From a virus: DNA of 20,309 bases. Position numbers and translations under genes: made by a program. This document shows positions 14,522 to 20,309 of this stretch, piece by piece. Location: positions 1 through 20,309 of IMG/VR virus record IMGVR_UViG_3300042691_046704; one strand, given 5' to 3'. Numbering within the stretch: the stretch's first letter is position 1; each line of letters opens with the position of its first letter. The notes under the pieces are model-generated. The model was not told the origin of the DNA and made no database searches. It saw only the letters and a program-made list of their open reading frames with translations.

Positions 14522-15402
14522 TAAATATCCCCAGTATTTGTAGAAGGAAAAGCGCGATCTGGGCCCCAAATAATACGAACAGCACCTCCCCCGCCAGGAC
14601 CCCCATTACCTCCGCCGCCGTTACCACCACCACCACCGCCGCCGTATAATCCACCAACACCAGCATTTGCAGTAGTTCCTGTCCCGCCAGTTGCCCCACC
14701 CGAACCACCAACTCCTCCAAGTCGAACTGATGAAGCAGAAGCCCCACTAGCACCTTCGCCTAATATACCAACACCACCGCCGCCCCCGCCGCCACCAACG
14801 TTATTTTGCGTACTACCTGAGCCGCCATAACCGCCGCCACCGCCGCCACCAGCACCGCTTGTTTTTCCTGCTCCGGTGTAGTTGCCGCCGCCGCCACCGT
14901 TGCCAGAATAACCAGCAGCCCCGCCGCCGCCCCCGCCGCCTCTTGCACCGTCATTGGCCCATCCGCCGCCGCCGCCTCGTCCGCCGCCGTCGCCAGTATA
15001 TGTTCCCCCAGAATTTGCACGAGTGTTTGTTGGAGAACTACCATTTCCCGCACCACCCAGAACACCGTTTTGACCGCTTACCGTAGCTAGAGATATAAAA
15101 TAACTATCTCCACCATTGCCTTCTATTGCGCCACCTGCGCCGACAACAACGGTGTATGAAGTCCCTGGAACAGTAGGAATGTTATTTTTCCAACCTAACC
15201 CTCCGCCGGACCCGCCGTTTCCACCAGAAGCAGCGGTCCCGCCGCCTCCTCCCCCACCGACGCAAACAACGGAAACGAAATATACACCCGAAGGTGCAAC
15301 CCACGAAAAAGTTCCAGGAGTTGTGAAAGCAATCTGTCCTACGGCGTTACCAGTACCAAAACCCCTCGCAGAAGCCGCAGCAAATGTTGCAATGACTGGC
15401 AT
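14521..15402 (-). CDS. Glycine-rich adhesin / tail-tip protein (293 residues)
   Basis: ATG 15402 follows GGGGATATTT. Residues 25-48 (IAFTTPGTFSWVAPSGVYFV) form the usual entry strand of glycine-rich phage tip domains. About 49-273 is a chain of Gly runs with small polar spacers (SGGNGGSGGGLGW, GDGGGRGGGGGWAND, GGGYGGSGSTQNN). The C-terminus GGGAVRIIWGPDRAFPSTNT is an ending I have often seen in phage glycine-rich proteins. Such regions can fold as polyglycine-II sandwiches with variable loops that contact receptors, as in the gp38-type adhesins of S16-like phages. The probable role is host recognition at the fibre tip. It follows a fibre-like gene by nine bases and shares its logic with the C-terminal domain of the 802-residue fibre. 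Confidence 0.82.
   Translation of the reverse strand: MPVIATFAAASARGFGTGNAVGQIAFTTPGTFSWVAPSGVYFVSVVCVGGGGGGGTAASGGNGGSGGGLGWKNNIPTVPGTSYTVVVGAGGAIEGNGGDSYFISLATVSGQNGVLGGAGNGSSPTNTRANSGGTYTGDGGGRGGGGGWANDGARGGGGGGGAAGYSGNGGGGGNYTGAGKTSGAGGGGGGGYGGSGSTQNNVGGGGGGGGVGILGEGASGASASSVRLGGVGGSGGATGGTGTTANAGVGGLYGGGGGGGNGGGGNGGPGGGGAVRIIWGPDRAFPSTNTGDI
14584..15258 (-). repeat. Low-complexity GGN-codon tract encoding the polyglycine region
   Basis: On the plus strand this stretch is dominated by CCG/CCA/CCC triplets, many in short perfect runs (for example around 14780-14860 and 14880-14945). The degenerate repetition comes from Gly codons of the 293-residue protein. It is not a CRISPR or transposon repeat. 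Such tracts are prone to slippage in whole-codon steps and to assembly errors. Confidence 0.75.
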
Positions 15403-15411
15403 AAATATCCC

Positions 15412-16653
15412 CTATGTATCAAATGCTACAAGGCTTGCAAAAATTTGGTACGTGGGAGTTGCTGATACTTTCATAACGGTGAACGTATAAACATTTCGAG
15501 CACTCGCAACTCCCGCAGTTGGCGGTGCTCCACCTTGCCAAAAAGTAGTCACGCCAGTTGTTGTGCCGTCGATTTGCACCTCGGTGCAATAATGTGCCGT
15601 ACTTGAACAAATAATAATATAAACGCAAGTTATCGTGTCTCCAATGTCTTTAAGAATTTGGGACAACGGAAGAGTCGTACCTCTTCCGCGAATGCTGACA
15701 TAAAAAGTACTTGTCGATGAAGCACTATTATACAAAATAGTTTGGTCTACAACGTCATAACCAACAGAACTATCCCATCCTGTAGTTAAATAATTGCCCT
15801 TTTCAACAATGCTCCCAAGGGTCAAATCAGGGAATACATCTGCGTCGATTGTCAGACCACCATTGTCCCCAATTGCAACCGGACCATAAAGCGTCGTCGG
15901 GCCAGTGACGGTGAACGGGCCGTCGATCGTATCGAGTTGAGTCAATACGGCTGTATCCGCGTATTCTACTTTTGTGCCATCGTAATAAATAACACCTTGA
16001 GTTGCGTTTTTTATCACGGCTCCTGTCCCTGCTGCTCCGGATGCAGGGCGAATGGTCAAAGCATAATAATAAGTTGCCGTGTTGGTTGAAGAAGTTGTCG
16101 ATGTTTCGGTCGAAGTTATTGCTGTTCCGCCGTAAGTCGCAGAAAGCTGAAACGTTGTTGCTGTCCGGTTCACAGCATAATATTCAACGTTTTCATAAAA
16201 CCCGCCAGGAAGTCTTCCTGACGTTGTGAGGATAACAATTGTGCCGTTCACTGGGGCAGTGGCGACTGTGAATGTTGCACTGCCAGATGCCGGAAGCGAC
16301 GTTATTACGTTTGCGGTTTTTGCATCAACTGCGGAAATATTATTGATGACAATCCACGAACCTCCCATCGTGCCCGTGCCAGTTATGTTCGCAGGAAGGG
16401 TGATCACTGGGCTTGAGGTCAACGTTCCTGTCGAGGTGACCACAAGCTGTTGCGCGGAGTACCAATAAACGCTTGAAACTGCGGCAGTCGAACTTGTCAA
16501 AGCAACCGTCGAGCCAACGCCAATGGAAATCGGGAAAGAGGATCCCGCAAGTTGGTCCAATTCATTCCAGTTCGCATTGAGCGGAACGTTCCAGTTCAGG
16601 TCGTTCAGAGCCGGAACCTGAATGTTTTTGTTTGCGGTGTATGAAATGGCCAT
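15412..16653 (-). CDS. Tail fibre-like protein (413 residues)
   Basis: ATG 16653 is preceded by GGTGGATAAATAATC. The N-terminus MAISYTANKNIQVPALNDLN and WNVPLNANWNELDQLAG resembles the attachment segment that opens many phage fibre proteins. Residues about 85-110 (LPANITGTGTMGGSWIVINN) fit a repeated beta unit. Residues 120-200 carry a module close to those inserted in the gp10-like protein (GTIVILTTSGRLPGG, EYYAVNRTATTFQLSATYGG). The C-terminal part (about 260-413) is Ser/Thr-rich beta structure ending in NVYTFTVMKVSATPTYQIFA, a jelly-roll-like pattern. No enzyme motif is visible. Between the long-fibre region and the glycine-rich adhesin gene, it is probably a second fibre or an adaptor that carries the adhesin. 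Confidence 0.75.
   Translation of the reverse strand: MAISYTANKNIQVPALNDLNWNVPLNANWNELDQLAGSSFPISIGVGSTVALTSSTAAVSSVYWYSAQQLVVTSTGTLTSSPVITLPANITGTGTMGGSWIVINNISAVDAKTANVITSLPASGSATFTVATAPVNGTIVILTTSGRLPGGFYENVEYYAVNRTATTFQLSATYGGTAITSTETSTTSSTNTATYYYALTIRPASGAAGTGAVIKNATQGVIYYDGTKVEYADTAVLTQLDTIDGPFTVTGPTTLYGPVAIGDNGGLTIDADVFPDLTLGSIVEKGNYLTTGWDSSVGYDVVDQTILYNSASSTSTFYVSIRGRGTTLPLSQILKDIGDTITCVYIIICSSTAHYCTEVQIDGTTTGVTTFWQGGAPPTAGVASARNVYTFTVMKVSATPTYQIFASLVAFDT
16054..16296 (-). repeat. Beta-module copy related to the insertions in the gp10-like protein
   Basis: Residues 120-200 of the 413-residue fibre-like protein repeat the pattern seen at 11282-11536. GTIVILTTSGRLPGG parallels GTPIVFSTTGTLPSP, EYYAV parallels VYYVA, and TTFQLSATYGGTAI parallels DTFGVSATVGGTGI. 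The similarity is at protein level; the DNA is divergent. Confidence 0.6.
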
Positions 16654-16655
16654 GA

Positions 16656-16895
16656 TTATTTATCCACCTTGTTGTCGAGCTTGTCGAAGATCTTATCAAG
16701 CATGTTTTCAATTCGGATCATGTGCTTCGAAAGCTCATCCTTCCGAACGTAGTTTGTCGGCATGTCAACTTTCATCTCATTGATCGTTGACGAGAGCTTT
16801 TGGATATCATTCACCAACTGACGGTAAAAATACCCGATCACGCCGAACACAACAATCGCGGCAAGGTTTGCGATGAATTGAAGATCAATGGTCAT
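16656..16895 (-). CDS. Small membrane-anchored coiled-coil protein (79 residues)
   Basis: ATG 16895 overlaps the upstream stop as ATGA, and the gene ends two bases before the fibre-like gene start. The N-terminal segment, residues about 5-24 (LQFIANLAAIVVFGVIGYFY), is a membrane helix. It is followed by a coiled coil: LVNDIQKLSSTINEMKVDMP, YVRKDELSKHMIRIENMLDK and IFDKLDNKVDK. The N-in anchor with a coiled-coil tail is the topology expected for an i-spanin, but the gene lies about 2.6 kb upstream of the lipoprotein gene, among fibre genes. Alternatives are a holin-associated or fibre-assembly protein. No family is recognised. Confidence 0.85.
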   Translation of the reverse strand: MTIDLQFIANLAAIVVFGVIGYFYRQLVNDIQKLSSTINEMKVDMPTNYVRKDELSKHMIRIENMLDKIFDKLDNKVDK

Positions 16896-17263
16896 TCAAC
16901 GACCTCCTCCGGCGCAACAACTGCCTCCTCCGGCGCAACAACGCTCCAAGGATTTGGCAGAGTGACGGGGTGATAAAACCGATAGGCCAACGTCTGCTCG
17001 GCGGCGTTCTGGCGTTCCTGAACACCCTCTGGCCCAAGGACGCCCTTCACCCAACCCACGACCTGATCCTCAGTGAGGTCAGCGTAGGGGGTGTATGGAG
17101 CTTCTGGGTCGAGCTTCAGGTTGGTCATTCCCGCAACCGCCGCCGAGTATGTCCCGTCGGTCGCCGCGCATGAATAATTGACCTTCACGACAACGTCCGT
17201 CTGGCCCTCGGCTTGAGGGTAGGATTCCATTGAGTTGATCGTCCAGATGTATGAGATTGTCAT
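16892..17263 (-). CDS. Small fibre-associated phage protein, DUF7936-like (123 residues)
   Basis: The start is ATG 17263, two bases after the fibre stop; the longer open frame upstream lies within the glycine-rich tip of the fibre gene and is rejected. The protein opens MTISYIWTINSMESYPQAEG, then TDVVVKVNYSCAATDGTYSA, then EAPYTPYADLTEDQVVGWVK with a LGPEGVQERQNAAEQ helix. This pattern (Ile-Ser-Tyr-x-Trp start, 'YPQ', 'FTPY-LTE-QV-GWV') recalls a small conserved family next to tail-fibre genes in many phages, which I remember as DUF7936, with no known function. The Pro/Glu/Val tail contains a perfect heptad repeat (VVAPEEA/VVAPEEV) encoded by a tandem DNA repeat. It may be a fibre chaperone or a minor virion protein. 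Confidence 0.8.
   Translation of the reverse strand: MTISYIWTINSMESYPQAEGQTDVVVKVNYSCAATDGTYSAAVAGMTNLKLDPEAPYTPYADLTEDQVVGWVKGVLGPEGVQERQNAAEQTLAYRFYHPVTLPNPWSVVAPEEAVVAPEEVVE
16903..16942 (-). repeat. Perfect 19-base tandem repeat (period 21) in the 123-residue gene
   Basis: CCTCCTCCGGCGCAACAAC occurs at 16903-16921 and again at 16924-16942 with identical sequence. The 21-base period equals seven codons, so the copies encode VVAPEEA and VVAPEEV near the C-terminus. Copy-number change would keep the frame. Confidence 0.9.
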
Positions 17264-17265
17264 GA

Positions 17266-19674
17266 TTAATACTCTACGATTATGGCACCAGCGGTACCGT
17301 TTCCACCCGCACGGGCCGTCGCCGTTGAACCAGCTGTGGAGCCAGAACCGCCGCCGCCGTATCCTGTTCCTACTGTTCCCCCGATACCTGCCGCTCCAGC
17401 AAATGGCATTCTTCCGCCGTTGCCCCAACCTAAACCTACTCCCCCGCCAGAATTGTCAATGTAAGTCACACCAGCAACCGCAGTTGTTGTTCCGGCGTTT
17501 CCTCCATTTTGGCCTGAGAGAGCAAAAGTTTCGGTTCCAGTTCCGGTTGTTCCTGTTCCTCCCGCACCGCCAGCCGCCGTCGCTCCAATCGCTCCGCCGC
17601 TTCCGCCTGTTCCAATATATGTCAGTGAGTTATAAGTCGCAGTTGTTGCACCACCCGCCGTGCCTGCAGTGTTTGATGCTCCGGCCCCTGCGGCACCAAA
17701 TGACGTCGTAACAGAATTTTGGCCCGAAACGTAAGTCAAATAAGCAACGCAAAGTCCGCCGCCACCACCTCCCGCACCTGAAGTTGCGGCAGTCGCCGCA
17801 TTGCCGCCGCCTCCGCCTCCGCCCCCAATAACAGTAATTTTAAATTTTGCGCCCGTGACCTGAAGTGCCGCAGGTAATGACCAAGAGGCTCCAGATGTCA
17901 AAACTTCCAGATTTTGGAACCCAGCACCCGCAGTCGCTGTAAGGGTTGTCGCGCTCAATGACGTCGCAGTGGCAACACCAAGTGACGGAGTAACAAGCGT
18001 AGGGCTTGTGGCAAGAACAACTGAACCCGTTCCTGTCGCAGTTGAGAAGTCCGTTAGACCAGCTTCCCAATCAGCGGCAGTTGTTAATGTTGTTCCAATG
18101 CAAGTAACCATCGCAGTCACACCTGGAACAACTGGTATAACAAGGTTCCCGCCAGATGAATTGACCGTCAAATTGCCAGTGCTGTTGTTGACGATGTGAA
18201 ACGTCCAACCAGTTGCCAAAGTGCTTGTAACAGGCAACGTGATCGTCTGCGTGAGCGTTCCCGTGAAATACTGGAAGTATGTGCTTGTGTTCGTGAGGAC
18301 GGTTGTGCCAGCCGCAGTCGCGGTGCTTGTGAACGTCGTCAGGTTCGTCAAGGCGGCGTTGGCGGTTGTTGCGCCTGTGCCGCCATTTGCGACCGGAAGA
18401 GTGCCAGAAATAGTAGTTGTAAGATCAATTTTGCCCCAAGTTGGAGCAGTGCTTACGCCACCGGATATGAGCGCATTGCCAGTTGCAACGTCTGCAAGTT
18501 TAGCAAGAGAAGTCGTTGTATCGGCATAAAGCAAATCACCAACCGCATAAGATGTTTGTCCCGTGCCACCGTTAACCGCAACTAATGTTCCATCAACCGT
18601 CACAGCACCAGTTGTTGTCGTGTTCGGTGTAAGACCTGTTGTGCCAAATGTAATAGAAGTTACAGCGGCAGTAGAAGGAATAGCACCCCACGACGGTGCG
18701 CCACTTGTTGTTGCTATAAGAACTTGGCCCGTTGTACCAGCAGCAGTTACGCCCAATGCGCTTGTTGTATTGCCATAAATAATGCCGTTGGCTGTAAATG
18801 TTGCCGCACCCGTCCCACCAGAACCAACAGCAAGTGCTGTATTAAGAGATACAGCACCCGCAGATGAGATCGTCATCGCTGTGGTCGCACCGTTGCTCCC
18901 GACCTTGAACAGGATGCTGTCAGTCGTGCCTACACCGCTTGTCGATTGGAGCGTGAGGGATGAAGACGCAGTTGTCCCACCAATAAGAAGCGGCGTTGTC
19001 AGCGAGGTCGTCAGCGTTGGCGAAGCCGAATAAGAAGGCGCAACACCAACACCGCCAGAGATCAAAACGGATCCCGTTGCAACATCGGCAAGTTTTGCCA
19101 AAGTTGTTGTGGTGTCCGAATAAAGCAAATCGCCAACGGCAAAACTCGATTGTCCTGTGCCTCCAGAAATTGCAGGCAACGTTCCGGTTGTTAAAGCAGA
19201 AGTCGATGTCGCGTAAACCGCACCATTTGCGGTGAACGATGTTAAATTTGTCCCACCATTTGCGGTCGCAAGAGTTCCCGCAACCGTTACGACGCCTTCC
19301 GTCGCTGTGTTTGGCGTCAGGCCAGTTGAACCAAAACTGATGCTATTCACACCAGCCGTGACGGGAATGTTCTCTTGCCATGCCGGAACTGTTCCAGGGC
19401 TTGCAACAAGGATATAATCCGCACCCGCCGGAGGGGCAATCGACTCAACAGGGTTCGTGCCGTCGCCATACAAAACGCCGTAGGTATCAAACGTGGTGTT
19501 GCCCGTGCCACCTACTGAAACAGCCAATGGAGTTGAACCGCCGCCGCCAACAACAAGGCTAACGATCTGACCAGTCGTGATTGCTTTTGAGGTGCCAGAC
19601 TGAACCCCGAGAAGCTGTTCCGTACCGTCGAGCGAGGTCGCTTGCGGGAGATTTGGGATGGTAATATTGGCCAT
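17266..19674 (-). CDS. Long tail fibre with repeated shaft and glycine-rich receptor-binding tip (802 residues)
   Basis: ATG 19674 follows GGGGATTTAATC. The N-terminus MANITIPNLPQATSLDGTEQ and LLGVQSGTSKAITTGQIVSL resembles virion-attachment segments of phage fibres. The shaft (about 45-450) is built from 'NGGTGxTSY-VGDLLYADTTT' type units, including two long near-copies (170-213 and 368-411). Residues 455-540 contain TQTITLPVTSTLATGWTFHI, VNNSTGNLTVNSSGGNLVIP, a beta unit often found in fibres. Then a short shaft leads to the tip at about 587-802, opening LEVLTSGASWSLPAALQVTG and continuing with Gly runs and loops to AGAIIVEY. The tip is the likely receptor-binding part. It follows the partial gene by two bases. 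No S74 domain is seen at its C-terminus. Confidence 0.88.
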   Translation of the reverse strand: MANITIPNLPQATSLDGTEQLLGVQSGTSKAITTGQIVSLVVGGGGSTPLAVSVGGTGNTTFDTYGVLYGDGTNPVESIAPPAGADYILVASPGTVPAWQENIPVTAGVNSISFGSTGLTPNTATEGVVTVAGTLATANGGTNLTSFTANGAVYATSTSALTTGTLPAISGGTGQSSFAVGDLLYSDTTTTLAKLADVATGSVLISGGVGVAPSYSASPTLTTSLTTPLLIGGTTASSSLTLQSTSGVGTTDSILFKVGSNGATTAMTISSAGAVSLNTALAVGSGGTGAATFTANGIIYGNTTSALGVTAAGTTGQVLIATTSGAPSWGAIPSTAAVTSITFGTTGLTPNTTTTGAVTVDGTLVAVNGGTGQTSYAVGDLLYADTTTSLAKLADVATGNALISGGVSTAPTWGKIDLTTTISGTLPVANGGTGATTANAALTNLTTFTSTATAAGTTVLTNTSTYFQYFTGTLTQTITLPVTSTLATGWTFHIVNNSTGNLTVNSSGGNLVIPVVPGVTAMVTCIGTTLTTAADWEAGLTDFSTATGTGSVVLATSPTLVTPSLGVATATSLSATTLTATAGAGFQNLEVLTSGASWSLPAALQVTGAKFKITVIGGGGGGGGNAATAATSGAGGGGGGLCVAYLTYVSGQNSVTTSFGAAGAGASNTAGTAGGATTATYNSLTYIGTGGSGGAIGATAAGGAGGTGTTGTGTETFALSGQNGGNAGTTTAVAGVTYIDNSGGGVGLGWGNGGRMPFAGAAGIGGTVGTGYGGGGSGSTAGSTATARAGGNGTAGAIIVEY
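18442..19350 (-). repeat. Duplicated shaft segment of the long tail fibre
   Basis: Copy 1 has two parts: residues 109-142 (19249-19350), beginning VNSISFGSTGLTPNT, and 170-213 (19036-19167), containing AVGDLLYSDTTTTLAKLADV. Copy 2 has the same two parts back to back: 338-371 (18562-18663) and 368-411 (18442-18573). The second part also keeps strong DNA similarity. Confidence 0.8.
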
Positions 19675-19676
19675 GA

Positions 19677-20309
19677 TTAAATCCCCGTCTGAGGTATTTG
19701 AGCGTAGTTGTATGGGAGGCCAACGAGCGCAGTTTTCACGAGCGTTGTTGACTGAAGCAAGCTGTCTGCCGGAATGTCAACGTTCGCCTGATAGGAGAAC
19801 TGCGTGGCTGAACCAACCGTGACGCTGTAAAAACCATCCGCATTGTTGTTGGACAACCCATTGACAGCGACTTGATTGTTGGTAATCAAACCGTGAGCTG
19901 AAGAAAATGTCATGGTCACGGTGCGCGTCCCTGTCGATATAACGGACAACGGAGACAAAATCACTCCGTACTCAACGGTTCCATTTAACGGCATAATTGC
20001 GTTTTGATCAAGCCCTATTGGTGGACCGAGCACTTGAGTATTTGGAAAAGTGCCATCCTCGTTGATGATTTTCGTTGTCGTTGGGATCGGAATGCCCGTG
20101 AACGGATCGTAAACCGTTGTTTCCGAGATCGTGATGAAGTCGGTTTCCGCCGTAGCGTAATCCTGCGTACGAGGGTTCTGGATTGGAACCGGATCTGCAG
20201 GAACAATGATCGCACGAAGTTGGTTCTGCGGAGTGTCATTGCAAGGGTTGCAAACGAGGATCCGCTTGTTGATCAGGCTCGCGCCAGCAAAGTCGAACTG
20301 CCATTGAAG
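19677..20309 (-). CDS. C-terminal 210 residues of an unknown, probably structural phage protein
   Basis: The frame is open from the right edge down to TAA at 19679-19677. An internal GTG at 20033 could be read as a start, but the frame continues without a stop to 20309 with convincing protein sequence, so this is a 5'-truncated gene. Near the edge it reads INKRILVCNPCNDTPQNQLR, then AIIVPADPVPIQNPRTQDYA, then ETDFITISETTVYDPFTGIP. After that comes a beta module with TVTMTFSSAHGLITNNQVAV, NGLSNNNADGFYSVTVGSAT and TQFSYQANVDIPA, resembling the 'AHGL--G--V-V-G' modules of phage virion proteins. It lies two bases before the long fibre and is therefore likely a virion component. The family is uncertain. 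Confidence 0.75.
   Translation of the reverse strand, partial: LQWQFDFAGASLINKRILVCNPCNDTPQNQLRAIIVPADPVPIQNPRTQDYATAETDFITISETTVYDPFTGIPIPTTTKIINEDGTFPNTQVLGPPIGLDQNAIMPLNGTVEYGVILSPLSVISTGTRTVTMTFSSAHGLITNNQVAVNGLSNNNADGFYSVTVGSATQFSYQANVDIPADSLLQSTTLVKTALVGLPYNYAQIPQTGI

Noticed and set aside
14584-15258. Possible CRISPR array or repeat-type mobile element
   Set aside because: Repeats are irregular Gly-codon runs without constant spacers, and the frame stays open throughout.
15116-15490. Proline-rich 124-residue rightward frame
   Set aside because: Antisense product of the polyglycine tract (GGN read as CCN); no ribosome site and no family.
16892-17428. N-terminally longer version of the 123-residue protein (start at 17428)
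   Set aside because: The extra 55 residues are Arg/Trp/Cys-rich and overlap the glycine-rich fibre end; the recognisable protein begins MTISYIWTI at 17263.
14521-19674. Diversity-generating retroelement targeting a fibre tip
   Set aside because: No reverse transcriptase, no template repeat and no second near-identical copy with A-specific differences was found in the window. It could exist outside it.
19677-20033. Complete 118-residue gene starting at GTG 20033
   Set aside because: The same frame is open with coherent protein sequence to the right edge, so this is the end of a longer gene, not a short one.
1-20309. tRNA genes, integrase, attachment site or insertion sequence
   Set aside because: No cloverleaf-like segment, recombinase motif, terminal inverted repeat or target duplication was seen. 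The window alone cannot decide between a virulent phage and a prophage.

Overview
The window is part of a tailed-phage genome (class Caudoviricetes) or a closely related prophage, and most likely a short-tailed, podovirus-like one. It carries a head-tail adaptor, a P22 gp10-like tail/DNA-stabilisation protein, a lysis cassette, two or three fibre proteins, and two very large internal-virion-type proteins, one with a lytic transglycosylase domain. There is no tape measure, tail tube, sheath or baseplate gene. Several proteins recall families I associate with phages of Alphaproteobacteria: the GTA_holin_3TM-type holin, the GH108 endolysin, the basic MPLKKGSSQKTISSNI protein, and the LLNLDDATVAKALAVAN C-terminus. 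That host guess comes from memory of families, not from a search.

Layout. Positions 1-1153 hold three rightward genes: the C-terminal end of one protein, an 89-residue winged-helix-like protein and a 215-residue unknown. They converge on a leftward block that fills the rest of the window (20309 down to 1197). A leftward intrinsic terminator (1156-1191) sits at the convergence point. In transcription order (right to left) the block holds: the C-terminal part of an unknown, probably structural protein; an 802-residue tail fibre with internal repeats and a glycine-rich tip; a 123-residue fibre-associated small protein; a 79-residue membrane/coiled-coil protein; a 413-residue fibre-like protein; a 293-residue glycine-rich adhesin-like protein; a tail-anchored coiled-coil protein; a small cysteine-rich lipoprotein; a two-helix membrane protein; a holin; a GH108 muramidase; the adaptor; an enlarged gp10-like protein; a 116-residue beta protein; a basic 264-residue protein; a GNAT acetyltransferase; a 1235-residue S74/transglycosylase protein; an 822-residue internal-virion-like protein; and a 63-residue protein.

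The leftward genes are packed with gaps of at most 11 bases or with short overlaps (ATGA, TAATG, TGATG, or stop codons inside Shine-Dalgarno sequences). The block therefore looks like one late transcription unit covering attachment, lysis, head-tail joining and DNA entry. No stretch over 300 bases lacks a gene. I saw no tRNA, rRNA, CRISPR array, insertion sequence, integrase or reverse transcriptase.

The most interesting points are an S74 chaperone-like segment in the middle of a transglycosylase virion protein, a mobile beta-module apparently shared by the gp10-like protein and a fibre, GG-(R/M/L) motifs scattered over three consecutive virion genes, and repeat-driven modularity in the fibre genes.
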